Assembly (NCBI GenBank): GCA_963743945.1
Contig: CAVURO010000009.1
Span: 1 to 64,000 of the forward strand
Direction: 5' to 3'
DNA length: 64,000 nucleotides
From: JACOTK01 sp963743945
GTDB taxonomy: Bacteria; Actinomycetota; Acidimicrobiia; Acidimicrobiales; CADCSY01
Shown piece by piece: positions 34,419 through 43,301 of this stretch. The notes beneath the pieces are model-generated. The model made no database searches and was not told where the DNA came from. It saw only the letters and a list, made by a program, of their open reading frames with translations. Positions within the stretch are counted from its first letter, which is position 1. The number at the start of each line of letters is the position of its first letter. Made by a program: the position numbers and the translations under genes.

Positions 34419-37400
34419 ATGAAGCGCGCCGCACTCCTGTCGACCGTGGGTCTTGTCGTTGGCCTGTTGGCAATCGCCGCGCCGGGGGGACAGGCTCTGT
34501 CCGGCGCTGCGACCACCGGTTCGACCGCATGGGCGTGGGGTGACGCCTCACAGGGACAGCTGGGCGAGGGGACCAGCGCCACCCAACCCACTCCGTTGCA
34601 GATCGGAACGGCCAAGAACTGGGTATCGGTCCAGGCCGGTTTCACGCATTCGCTGGGGCTCAGGAGCGACGGCACGCTGTGGTCGTGGGGTGCAAATAGC
34701 TACGGCCAACTGGGCGACGGCACCACGACGTCGAGGACGAGCCCAGGCCAGGTCGGGACAGCCGGCAACTGGGTGGCCATTGCCGCCGGCACGCACTTCT
34801 CACTGGGTCTCAAGACGGACGGCTCGCTCTGGGCATGGGGCGTGAACGGCAGTGGCCAACTCGGTGATGGCACCGTCACTGATCGGACATCCCCGGTGCA
34901 GGTCGGAACGGCGACCAACTGGACATCAATCACTGCCGGCGCCAACCACGCGCTCGGGCGCAGGGCCGACGGCACGCTGTGGTCATGGGGCTTCAACACC
35001 AATGGTCAATTGGGCGACGGTACGACGACATCTCGCAGTACTCCGGTGCAGGTCGGATCGGCGACCAACTGGGCGTCCATCGCCGGCGGCAACCAGCACT
35101 CGCTCGGACGCAGGACCGACGGCACGCTGTGGGCATGGGGCGCGAACGCCAATGGCCAGTTGGGCGACGGTACCGCTGGCGATCGGACATCCCCGGTGCA
35201 GGTCGGACTGGGCACGAACTGGGTATCGTCCCAGGCCGGATTCACGCATTCTCTCGGACTCAGGAGCGATGGCACCCTCTGGTCGTGGGGTTCGAACGGC
35301 AGTGGCGAGTTGGGCGACGGTACGACGACATCTCGCAGTACTCCGGTGCAGGTCGGAACGGCCACGAACTGGGCGTCGATTGGCGCCGGAGGAGGCTCGT
35401 TCGGAGGAGGCCACTCGCTCGGACGCAGGACCGACGGCACGCTGTGGGCATGGGGCTATAACTTCAATGGCCAATTGGGGGACGGTACGACGACATCGCG
35501 CAGCACTCCGGTGCAGATCGGCACGGCGACGAGTTGGACATCAATCGCTGCCGGCGGCTACCACTCGCTGGGTCTCCGGACCGACGGCACACTGTGGGCG
35601 TGGGGCTCGGATGATTCAGGTCAGTTGGGCGACGGCACCGGGTCCCTGCGCACGAGCGCTGTGCAGATCGGATCGGCCACGAACTGGGCGTCGGTCCAGG
35701 GCGGTTGGGCTCATTCGCTCGGACTCAGGACCGACGGCACCCTCTGGGCGTGGGGCGCAAATGAAAACGGTCAGCTGGGTGACGGGACGACGGTCGAGCG
35801 TACGTCCCCGGTGCAGGTCGGTACGGCGACGAAGTGGACATCCGTTGCCGCAGGTCACAGCTCGTCGTTCGGTATCAAGGCTGACGGCACGTTGTGGGGA
35901 TGGGGCAACAATTCCACGGGCCAACTCGGCGACGGGACCACCACCGATCGCGCCTTGCCGGTATTGATCGGGACGGCCGCCAACTGGATGTCCATCGCAT
36001 CAGGCGGTACCCATACATTGGGACTGAAGTCCGACGGCACGCTCTGGGCATGGGGTGCCAACCCCATGGGGCAGCTGGGCGACGGCACGGCGACTGATCG
36101 CTACTCTCCGGTTCAGGTCGGGACAGCGACGAACTGGGCGTCCATCGCTGCCGGCGGCTACCACTCGCTGGGGATCAGGACCGACGGTACGCTCTGGTCC
36201 TGGGGGTCCGGCGCCTTTGGCCAGCTTGGTTCCGGCACCACGACTGGACGCACGAGCCCGGCCCAGGTCGGCACGGCGACGAACTGGGTGGCCGTGGCCG
36301 GCGGGGGTCTTTTCACGTTGGGGCTGAAAGGTGACGGCAGGCTCTGGGCATGGGGCTCAAACGACAAGGGTCAGCTGGGCGACGGCACCACGACGCAACG
36401 CACGAGCCCGGTGCAGGTCGGAACGGCGACGAACTGGGTCGCCGTAGCCGGCGGGGGCTACCACTCGCTGGGTCTCAAGACGGACGGCACACTCTGGGCA
36501 TGGGGCTCAAACGACAAGGGTCAGTTGGGCGACGGCACCACGACGCAACGCACGAGCCCGGTGCAGGTCGGAACGGCCACGAACTGGGCGTCCATCGCCG
36601 CCGGCAATGGGCACTCACTGGGTCTCCGCGGTGGAACCACGGTCCCACCGACCACGGTCCCACCGACCACGGTCCCACCGACCACGGTCCCACCGACCAC
36701 GGTCCCACCGACCACGGTCCCACCGACCACGGTCCCACCGACCACGGTCCCACCGACCACGGTCCCACCGACCACGGTCCCACCGACCACGGTCCCACCG
36801 ACGCCTCCGTTCAGTCCTGCGGCGGTGTTCACGTCGCCTGATCCCGTGGGCTCCTTCGACGTGGCGACGATGGCACCCGGAGGTGTCCGGGTGGCGGGAT
36901 GGGCCCTTGACCCCGAAACACCCGACCCGATCGCCGTGCACGTCTATGTCGACGGCGCATTTGCCGCGGCATTCGATGCCGATGCGCAACGTCCCGACAT
37001 CGCCCAGGCCTATCCCGGCTACGGCGATGCCCACGGGTTCGACACGATCATCCCTGCGACGCCCGGATCACACCGCGTATGTGCCTATGGCATCAACCAG
37101 GCTCTCGGGACAAACGTGTTGATCGGTTGTCGCACCGTGAACCTTGCAGCCGACCCGTTCGGGTCCTTCGATCTCGGCACTCCGGCGCCGGGCGGAGCCC
37201 GTGTTGCGGGATGGGCGCTTGATCCGAGCGTGGGCGATCCGATCGACGTGCACGTCTATGTGGACGGCGCATTCGCCGCGGCGTTCGGTGCCGACGCAAA
37301 TCGTCCCGACATCGCACAGGCCTATCCCGGCTACGGGAACGCCCATGGCTTCGACGCCGTGGCGCCGGTGGGCGAAGGGTTCCACACCGTCTGTGCCTAC

Positions 37401-37766
37401 GGCATCAACCGGGGCGCCGGAACCAACGCCTTGATCGGCTGTCGTTGGGTGATGCTCGCTTCCGACCCGTTCGGTTCCCTCGATGTTTCCGAGTGGACCG
37501 CCGGCGGGATCCGTGTTGCGGGATGGGCGCTTGATCCCAACGTCGGCGATCCGATCGGCGTGCACGTCTATGTGGACGGCGCATTCGCCACGGCCTTCGG
37601 TGCCGACGCAAACCGTCCCGACATCGAACAGGCCTATCCCGCCTACGGCAATGCCCACGGCTATGACCGGGTCATTCCCACCGGTTCGGGCCCTCACACG
37701 GTGTGTGCCTACGGCATCAACGCCGGAGCCGGCACGAACGTGTTGATCGGCTGCCGTTCGCTCTGA
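34419..37766 (+). CDS. Secreted RCC1-repeat (beta-propeller) protein with Pro/Thr stalk and three C-terminal modules
   Basis: This is a 1115-residue exported protein with a signal peptide (KRAALLSTVGLVVGLLAIAA). Residues 35-735 hold 14 RCC1-type repeats, each about 50 residues with the core LWAWGANxNGQLGDG and HSLGLRxDG, enough for two seven-bladed propellers. A stalk of 11 copies of TTVPP follows (DNA 36636-36800). Three tandem 104-residue modules then begin at 36840, 37152 and 37464, each with GSFD, GWALDP, VHVYVDGAFA, RPDI and CAYGIN/LIGCR including paired cysteines. No LPXTG or membrane anchor is seen. Such proteins are probably surface adhesins or protein-binding scaffolds; the ligand is unknown. 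Confidence 0.88.
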   Translation: MKRAALLSTVGLVVGLLAIAAPGGQALSGAATTGSTAWAWGDASQGQLGEGTSATQPTPLQIGTAKNWVSVQAGFTHSLGLRSDGTLWSWGANSYGQLGDGTTTSRTSPGQVGTAGNWVAIAAGTHFSLGLKTDGSLWAWGVNGSGQLGDGTVTDRTSPVQVGTATNWTSITAGANHALGRRADGTLWSWGFNTNGQLGDGTTTSRSTPVQVGSATNWASIAGGNQHSLGRRTDGTLWAWGANANGQLGDGTAGDRTSPVQVGLGTNWVSSQAGFTHSLGLRSDGTLWSWGSNGSGELGDGTTTSRSTPVQVGTATNWASIGAGGGSFGGGHSLGRRTDGTLWAWGYNFNGQLGDGTTTSRSTPVQIGTATSWTSIAAGGYHSLGLRTDGTLWAWGSDDSGQLGDGTGSLRTSAVQIGSATNWASVQGGWAHSLGLRTDGTLWAWGANENGQLGDGTTVERTSPVQVGTATKWTSVAAGHSSSFGIKADGTLWGWGNNSTGQLGDGTTTDRALPVLIGTAANWMSIASGGTHTLGLKSDGTLWAWGANPMGQLGDGTATDRYSPVQVGTATNWASIAAGGYHSLGIRTDGTLWSWGSGAFGQLGSGTTTGRTSPAQVGTATNWVAVAGGGLFTLGLKGDGRLWAWGSNDKGQLGDGTTTQRTSPVQVGTATNWVAVAGGGYHSLGLKTDGTLWAWGSNDKGQLGDGTTTQRTSPVQVGTATNWASIAAGNGHSLGLRGGTTVPPTTVPPTTVPPTTVPPTTVPPTTVPPTTVPPTTVPPTTVPPTTVPPTTVPPTPPFSPAAVFTSPDPVGSFDVATMAPGGVRVAGWALDPETPDPIAVHVYVDGAFAAAFDADAQRPDIAQAYPGYGDAHGFDTIIPATPGSHRVCAYGINQALGTNVLIGCRTVNLAADPFGSFDLGTPAPGGARVAGWALDPSVGDPIDVHVYVDGAFAAAFGADANRPDIAQAYPGYGNAHGFDAVAPVGEGFHTVCAYGINRGAGTNALIGCRWVMLASDPFGSLDVSEWTAGGIRVAGWALDPNVGDPIGVHVYVDGAFATAFGADANRPDIEQAYPAYGNAHGYDRVIPTGSGPHTVCAYGINAGAGTNVLIGCRSL
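36636..36800. repeat. Eleven 15-bp tandem repeats encoding the TTVPP stalk
   Basis: The 15-bp unit ACCACGGTCCCACCG is repeated 11 times without mismatch, encoding TTVPP. The nucleotide identity indicates a recent or homogenised expansion and so likely copy-number variation between strains. Confidence 0.9.
36840..37766 (+). repeat. Three 104-residue tandem modules in the RCC1 protein
   Basis: The modules start at 36840, 37152 and 37464, exactly 312 bp apart. They share GGxRVAGWALDP, IDVHVYVDGAFAAAF, RPDIAQAYPGYG and VCAYGIN. They look like beta-rich domains with one disulfide each; the family is not named by me. Confidence 0.8.
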
Positions 37767-37869
37767 GGCGCACGCGGAAAGAGAACCCTCCTTGCCCTGC
37801 GCAAACAGGTCAACCTATGGTTCAGGTCAGGCAGGTGCGCCCGGCACCGCTTGGCGCAAGGGGGGGTCC

Positions 37870-38991
37870 ATGAGCCGCAGCTATCCGGTCATCTCGGCCG
37901 ATTCGCACATCACCGAGCCACCGAACACCTATCTCGATTTCATCGACGCTGCGTGGAAGGACAAGGCGCCGCGCATGGTCGACGGCGGCGAGGGGCTGGG
38001 TGACATGTTCGTCATCGACGGTCTGGCGTTGCCCGTTCCCATGGGTCTGGTCGCCGCGGCGGGAAAGCCCCCGGAGGAGATCAAGATCTCCGGCGTTCGC
38101 TTCGATCAGCTGCACCGCGGTGGCTGGGACCCCGAGGCCCGTATGGGCGAGCAGGACCGTGACGGCGTGAGTGCCGAGGTCATCTATCCGACCGTTGGCA
38201 TGGTGCTCTGCAACCACGGGGATTTCGATTACAAGAAGGCCTGCTTCGACGCCTACAACCGATGGATGGCGTCGTATTGCGACGCACACCCCACGCGTCT
38301 GCTCGGTTGTGGTCAAACGGCGATGCGCACGCCCGAGGAGGGCATCGAGGACATCAGGAAGATCAAGGAACTGGGCCTGCGTGGCGTGATGATGCCCGGA
38401 ACCCCCGCCATGGCCGACTACGACTCGCCGATCTACGACCCCTTCTGGGAGGCCGCGATCGAGTTGGGCCTGCCCTTGTCGTTCCACATCCTCACCACCA
38501 AGAGCGAGTTCACGCGTGGTCCGGCGATCAGTGGCTTCCTGTCGATCGTGCGCGGTTGTCAGGACATCCTGGCCATGCTCATCTTCGGAGGCGTCTTCGA
38601 ACGCCACCCCGATCTCAAGGTCGTCTGCGTCGAGGCCGACGCAGGCTGGGTGCCCCACTACATGTATCGCATGGACCATGCCTTCAACCGTCACCGCTAC
38701 TGGCTCAAGCCCGGCGCCGAGCTGACCCGACTTCCCAGCGAGTACTTCGCCGAGAACATCTACGTGACGTTCCAGGACGACTGGACCGCGTTCCGTTTCG
38801 CCGGTGCCATGAACTGGCGGCATCTGATGTGGGCGAACGACTTCCCCCACAGCGACTCGACCTGGCCGTGGTCACAGGAGCTGCTGGAGAAGCACGCGTC
38901 CGACCTCACGGAGGAGCAGCAGAAGGCGATTCTGTGCGACAACGTGGCTGCGCTGTACAACATCGATGTCCGGTCTCTGGTGCCGGCATGA
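37870..38991 (+). CDS. Amidohydrolase family 2 metal-dependent hydrolase
   Basis: This 373-residue TIM-barrel hydrolase or decarboxylase has the N-terminal metal motif ISADSHITEPP, where the canonical HxH reads DxH, plus GADYDSPIYDPFWEAA-like IYDPFWEAAIELGLPLSFHI (His) and WANDFPHSDSTWPW (active-site Asp). These match the amidohydrolase_2/ACMSD-like group that acts on aromatic or dicarboxylic acids. ATG 37870 is preceded by a G-run (AAGGGGGGG). Its stop overlaps the D-aminoacylase-like start by 4 bp, so the two act together. The substrate is unknown. Confidence 0.82.
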   Translation: MSRSYPVISADSHITEPPNTYLDFIDAAWKDKAPRMVDGGEGLGDMFVIDGLALPVPMGLVAAAGKPPEEIKISGVRFDQLHRGGWDPEARMGEQDRDGVSAEVIYPTVGMVLCNHGDFDYKKACFDAYNRWMASYCDAHPTRLLGCGQTAMRTPEEGIEDIRKIKELGLRGVMMPGTPAMADYDSPIYDPFWEAAIELGLPLSFHILTTKSEFTRGPAISGFLSIVRGCQDILAMLIFGGVFERHPDLKVVCVEADAGWVPHYMYRMDHAFNRHRYWLKPGAELTRLPSEYFAENIYVTFQDDWTAFRFAGAMNWRHLMWANDFPHSDSTWPWSQELLEKHASDLTEEQQKAILCDNVAALYNIDVRSLVPA

Positions 38992-40715
38992 GCGCCGAGT
39001 TCGATCTCGTCGTACGAGGCGGAACCGTCATCGACGGCACCGGAGCGCCGAGGCGCACGGCGGACGTCGCCATCGCCGATGGCCGCGTCGTCGAGGTGGG
39101 GAAGGTTTCGGGCAGAGGCAAACGAGAGGTCGACGCCTCCGGAGCATTGGTCGCTCCGGGCTTCGTCGACATCCATGCCCACTACGACGGTCAGGCCACC
39201 TGGGACAACTACCTCGCCCCTTCCTCGTGGCAGGGGGTCACGACCACGGTCATGGGCAACTGCGGGGTCGGGTTCGCCCCCGTTCGCCCGAGTGACCACG
39301 ATCAGTTGATCGAGCTGATGGAGGGCGTCGAGGACATCCCGGGCGCCGCGCTCCACGAGGGTCTTTCGTGGGAGTGGCAGTCGTTCGGGGAGTACCTCGA
39401 TGCCGTGGACAGCATTCCCCACGACATCGATGTCGGCGCCCAGGTTCCCCATGGCGCAGTCCGGTTGAACGTCATGGGCGAGCGCGGCGGCAATCGTGAG
39501 TTGGCGACTCCCGAGGACATCGAGAAGATGGCGGCGTTGGCCCGTGCAGGCGTCGAGGCGGGCGCCCTGGGGTTCACCACCTCGCGCACGATCAACCATC
39601 GCACGAGCCGCGGCGAACCCACGCCGACGCTCAAGGCTTCCGCCGACGAGCTCGTCGGCATCGCGAGGGGCCTCGGTGCAGCGGGCAAGGGCGTGTTGCA
39701 GGTGGTTTCCGATCACATGAACTCCGATGCGGAGTTCGACATGTTCCGGCGCATGGTCTCCGAGTCGGGCCGTCCCCTGTCCTTCTCGCTGGTGCAGAGC
39801 CCCGTTGCGCCGGATGCGCACCGTGAGGTGCTTGACCGAATCGCCAAGGCGAACGCGGATGGCCTGGCCATCACCGGACAGGTCGCGACCCGTGCCGTGG
39901 GGCTGTTGTTCGGTCTGCAGTGCACGCTGCATCCGTTCATGGCCAACCCGGTCTTCCAGGAGATCGCGGCGCTTTCCGTCGCCGAGCAGGCGAGGATCAT
40001 GGCCGATCCCGGATTCAAGGAGCGCGTGCTCGCAGCGTCGACCAACGAGATCGTCCGGGACAAGCTCGGCGGGGTGCTCATTCGCATGTTCGGCTTCATG
40101 TTCGAGCTCGGCGACCCGCCCAACTACGAGCCCGATCTGGCCGACAGCATCGCCGCCCGAGCCGAGCGGGCGGGACGCACGCCCGAGGAGATGGTCTACG
40201 ACCTGTTGATCGCCGACGAGGGCAAGACCCTGTTGTACCTTCCGACCCTCAACTTCAGCGGCGGCTCGCTCGACGCCGTGGGCGAGATGTTGGCCCACCC
40301 CAACACGGTCCCCGGTCTCGGCGACGGTGGGGCCCATGTCGGCACGATCTGCGACGGGAGCTTCCCCACGACGTTGTTGACGATGTGGGGTCGCGACCGG
40401 GACCACGGGCAACTCGACCTGGAGTTCCTCGTGCAACGCCAGTGTCGTGACACGGCGCGCACGGTTGGTCTCCACGATCGAGGTGTGCTTGCCCCGGGCT
40501 ACAAGGGTGATGTGAACATCATCGACTTCGAGCACCTCGGGGTGCGTCGGCCGGAGGTTCGTTACGACCTGCCCGCAGGGGGGCGCCGCTTGGTCCAGCG
40601 GGCGGTGGGCTATCGCCACACCTTCGTCAACGGCATCGAGACCTACACCGACGGCGAGGCGACCGGCGAGCTGCCCGGTCGCTTGATCCGAGGGGGACAG
40701 GGCGCCCCTGTCTAG
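38988..40715 (+). CDS. N-acyl-D-amino-acid deacylase-like amidohydrolase
   Basis: This 575-residue protein of the D-aminoacylase branch starts FDLVVRGGTVIDGTGAPRRTADVAI and has the metal HxH in PGFVDIHAHYDGQATWD near residue 62, VMGNCGVGFAPVRP (metal-bridging region), and GLGDGGAHVGTICDGSFPT with the catalytic Asp. It ends like the beta-sandwich domain (GYKGDVNIIDFEHL). Known relatives hydrolyse N-acyl-D-amino acids or cyclic amides. It is coupled to the preceding amidohydrolase by an ATGA overlap, suggesting successive hydrolytic steps in one catabolic route. Confidence 0.85.
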   Translation: MSAEFDLVVRGGTVIDGTGAPRRTADVAIADGRVVEVGKVSGRGKREVDASGALVAPGFVDIHAHYDGQATWDNYLAPSSWQGVTTTVMGNCGVGFAPVRPSDHDQLIELMEGVEDIPGAALHEGLSWEWQSFGEYLDAVDSIPHDIDVGAQVPHGAVRLNVMGERGGNRELATPEDIEKMAALARAGVEAGALGFTTSRTINHRTSRGEPTPTLKASADELVGIARGLGAAGKGVLQVVSDHMNSDAEFDMFRRMVSESGRPLSFSLVQSPVAPDAHREVLDRIAKANADGLAITGQVATRAVGLLFGLQCTLHPFMANPVFQEIAALSVAEQARIMADPGFKERVLAASTNEIVRDKLGGVLIRMFGFMFELGDPPNYEPDLADSIAARAERAGRTPEEMVYDLLIADEGKTLLYLPTLNFSGGSLDAVGEMLAHPNTVPGLGDGGAHVGTICDGSFPTTLLTMWGRDRDHGQLDLEFLVQRQCRDTARTVGLHDRGVLAPGYKGDVNIIDFEHLGVRRPEVRYDLPAGGRRLVQRAVGYRHTFVNGIETYTDGEATGELPGRLIRGGQGAPV

Positions 40716-40759
40716 ACCGTTTCGCTCCAGTCGAAATCGCCTCGCGACCCCTGCGCAGG

Positions 40760-40765
40760 TAGCTT
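40760..40765 (+). promoter_or_regulatory. Probable -10 of the menBA unit
   Basis: TAGCTT lies 7 nt before the menB ATG at 40773, predicting a leaderless transcript. The preceding 40 bp lack a clear -35. Confidence 0.4.
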
Positions 40766-40772
40766 CGCAGGC

Positions 40773-41642
40773 ATGACGACGACTTCGGTGATCTGGGAAC
40801 CTGTGGGGGAGTGGCAGGACATCCGCTACGAGACGGCCGTGGCCTTTGGCGACAAGGCATCGAGCCCGCGCATGGCCAAGATCACGATCAACCGGCCGGA
40901 GGTTCGCAACGCCTTTCGCCCCCAGACCCTGTTCGAGCTGAGCAGGGCGTTTCACGAGGCACAGGACGACCCGTCGGTCGGGGTCATCATCTTCACCGGA
41001 GAGGGGCCACTGGCGTTCTGCTCGGGTGGCGACCAGCGCATCCGGGGCGACGACGGCTACATCGGCGACGACGAGATCGCCAAGGCGGGCATCGGGCGCC
41101 TGAACGTGCTCGATCTCCAGATCCAGATCCGCCGTTGCCCCAAGCCGGTCGTCGCGATGGTAGCCGGCTATGCCATCGGTGGCGGTCATGTTCTGCACAT
41201 CGTGTGCGACCTGACCATTGCCGCCGACAACGCCCGCTTCGGCCAGACCGGTCCCAAGGTGGGCTCGTTCGACGGTGGTTACGGATCGGGGCTGCTCGCC
41301 CGTCACGTCGGTCAGAAGAAGGCACGGGAGATCTGGTTCCTGTGTCGTCAGTACGACGCGCAGGAAGCCCTCGACATGGGCCTGGTCAACACGGTGGTGC
41401 CGCTCGATCGCCTGGAGGACGAGACCGTGCAGTGGTGTCGGGAGATGTTGGCGCTCTCACCGCTGGCGCTGCGCATGATCAAGGCGTCGATGAACGCAGC
41501 GGACGACGGGCTGGCAGGCATCCAACAGCTTGCGGGTGATGCCACGTTGTTGTTCTACATGAGCGAAGAGGCCCAGGAGGGCCGTGACGCCTACGTCGCC
41601 AAGCGAGAACCTGACTTCACCCGATTTCCCCGTCGCCCGTGA
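40773..41642 (+). CDS. menB: 1,4-Dihydroxy-2-naphthoyl-CoA synthase
   Basis: This 289-residue crotonase-fold enzyme cyclises o-succinylbenzoyl-CoA to the naphthoquinone ring. MenB features are the N-terminal [27 protein letters not shown], the oxyanion [71 protein letters not shown] (catalytic Asp, typical of MenB) and the C-terminal [15 protein letters not shown]. The last 4 bp overlap menA (GTGA), so the pair forms an operon. Confidence 0.95.
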   Translation: MTTTSVIWEPVGEWQDIRYETAVAFGDKASSPRMAKITINRPEVRNAFRPQTLFELSRAFHEAQDDPSVGVIIFTGEGPLAFCSGGDQRIRGDDGYIGDDEIAKAGIGRLNVLDLQIQIRRCPKPVVAMVAGYAIGGGHVLHIVCDLTIAADNARFGQTGPKVGSFDGGYGSGLLARHVGQKKAREIWFLCRQYDAQEALDMGLVNTVVPLDRLEDETVQWCREMLALSPLALRMIKASMNAADDGLAGIQQLAGDATLLFYMSEEAQEGRDAYVAKREPDFTRFPRRP

Positions 41643-42508
41643 CGATGAACCGCTGGCTGATCGGGGCGCGGCTTCGCACGCTTCCCGCTTCGGTTGTTCC
41701 CGTCGCCGTCGGCACGGCGGTTGCCGTGGGACGAGTCGATCTCATCTGGTGGCGTGTGGCCGCAGCCGGCTTGGTTTCGGTGGCCTTGCAGGTCGCCACG
41801 AACTACCAGAACGACTACGCCGACGGGGTGCGCGGAACCGATGACGCCCGGGTCGGACCCGTCCGTCTGGTGGCTTCGGGCTTGGCGAGCGCCTCGGCCG
41901 TGCGCGGGGCGAGCCTGATCGCCGGTCTCGTCGCCGGCCTCGCCGGCCTCGCGCTGGCCGTTGCGGTGGGTCCCGAGCTCCTGGCGGTGGGTGTGGCGTC
42001 GCTTGCCGCCGGCTACTTCTACACCGGTGGGCCGCGACCCTACGGCTACGCAGGTTTCGGCGAGGTCTTCGTATTCATCTTCTTCGGCCTCGTCGCCACG
42101 GCGGGGGCGGCCTACGTGCAGGCCGAGCAGGTCAGCGCACTCAGCCTGGGGGCATCGGTGCCGGTCGGGTTTCTGGCGACATCCCTGCTCGTGGTCAACA
42201 ACCTGCGTGATCTGCCGACCGATGCCGCTTCGGGGAAGATGACGCTCGCGGTTCGTTGGGGCGATGCCGCCACGAGGACGCTGTACATGGGCCTCCTGGT
42301 GGGGGCGTTCGTGGCCGTGCCCCTGCTTGCCCTCGCCCGACCCTGGGCCCTGTTGGCCCTCGGCGCGGTGCCCCTGGCGGTCGGACCGATTCGCCAGGTC
42401 GGCCGGGAAGGTCCCCGGGAGGCGCTTGTGGCGACGCTGGCGGACACCGCGAGGCTGCAGATCGGCTACGGGGTCCTGCTCACGCTGGGCATGGCGATCT
42501 CGGGATGA
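41639..42508 (+). CDS. menA: 1,4-Dihydroxy-2-naphthoate polyprenyltransferase
   Basis: This 289-residue UbiA-superfamily prenyltransferase has eight or so membrane helices and the first Asp-rich motif [15 protein letters not shown], with the second near [23 protein letters not shown]. It attaches the polyprenyl chain to DHNA, giving demethylmenaquinone. Its GTG start overlaps menB; ATG 41645 is an alternative. The family call is firm from both Asp motifs and the men context. Confidence 0.93.
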   Translation: MTMNRWLIGARLRTLPASVVPVAVGTAVAVGRVDLIWWRVAAAGLVSVALQVATNYQNDYADGVRGTDDARVGPVRLVASGLASASAVRGASLIAGLVAGLAGLALAVAVGPELLAVGVASLAAGYFYTGGPRPYGYAGFGEVFVFIFFGLVATAGAAYVQAEQVSALSLGASVPVGFLATSLLVVNNLRDLPTDAASGKMTLAVRWGDAATRTLYMGLLVGAFVAVPLLALARPWALLALGAVPLAVGPIRQVGREGPREALVATLADTARLQIGYGVLLTLGMAISG

Positions 42509-42537
42509 AGCCGAGTGGACCGCCATGGCGTGGACGA

Positions 42538-43287
42538 TCAGGCGATCGAGGCAAGCCAGACGCTGACAACATCGAGAAAGGCTCCGGGCTGTTCGAGGTG
42601 GGTGGCGTGACCGGCCTCGGCGATGATCGAGACGGTGGCGTTGTCCCCGATCACGTCACCCATGCGTCGCGCCTGGTTCACGTAGGCGGGGTCGTTCTCG
42701 CCGGCGATGACGAGCACAGGCATGGCAAGGGTGTGCAGGTCATCCCACAAGGGCTGCATGCTGCCGGTTCCGGCGAGGCGAAGGCTCGACGCCAGCCCGT
42801 CCACGGTGTTCGACCTTCGGGCTTCGATGCACCGTGCTCGTTCGGGAACCTCTGCGAACATGGGTTGCGCGAGCCAGTCATCGAGGAACGCATCGAGACC
42901 TTGGGACTCCAGTTGTCGGGCTCGGGCCTCGTCGAGCCGGGCACGATCATGACGAGCGGTCTCGTCTTCGACGCCTCCGGTTGCACTGACCACGATGAGG
43001 CCCCTCACCAGGGTCGGATTGGCCAGTGCGAGATGCAGACACAGCCTTCCTCCCATCGAGTAGCCGAGATACACGGCCGGTCCGCAGGCCTCGCCCAGCA
43101 GCGACGCCCCATGGGCCAGGTCGACCGCCACCCGGGCGGAACGGCCGTGGCCCGGCGCATCCACGGCGATGACCTCGTGGTCGACCGACAGCGCGCCCAC
43201 GAGGTCGCCCCAGCACGCATGGGTCTGGGTGAAGCCGTGAACCAGTACGAGCCGAGGGCCAATGCCGTCGTGTCGGGACCAGAGCAT
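42538..43287 (-). CDS. menH: Alpha/beta hydrolase, probable SHCHC synthase MenH
   Basis: This 249-residue alpha/beta hydrolase has LVLVHGFTQTHACWGDL (oxyanion), the nucleophile elbow AVYLGYSMGGRLCLHLAL (Ser), VLVIAGENDPAYV (Asp) and EAGHATHLEQPGAF (His). The sequence HGFTQT and the GYSMGGR elbow, with a location back-to-back with menD, fit MenH, which eliminates pyruvate from the MenD product. Only 14 bp separate its ATG from that of menD on the other strand. Other hydrolases of this fold act on many esters, so the function rests partly on context. Confidence 0.8.
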   Translation of the reverse strand: MLWSRHDGIGPRLVLVHGFTQTHACWGDLVGALSVDHEVIAVDAPGHGRSARVAVDLAHGASLLGEACGPAVYLGYSMGGRLCLHLALANPTLVRGLIVVSATGGVEDETARHDRARLDEARARQLESQGLDAFLDDWLAQPMFAEVPERARCIEARRSNTVDGLASSLRLAGTGSMQPLWDDLHTLAMPVLVIAGENDPAYVNQARRMGDVIGDNATVSIIAEAGHATHLEQPGAFLDVVSVWLASIA

Positions 43288-43301
43288 GCAAGCATCCTGA
43301 C

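Noticed and set aside
36636..36800. CRISPR-like array
   Set aside because: The 15-bp units are adjacent without spacers and encode TTVPP in the frame of a secreted protein.
36475..36832. Reverse-strand ORFs with GWSVGP or VGGTV repeats
   Set aside because: They are the antisense of the TTVPP stalk and RCC1 repeats; their repetition follows from the plus-strand repeat.
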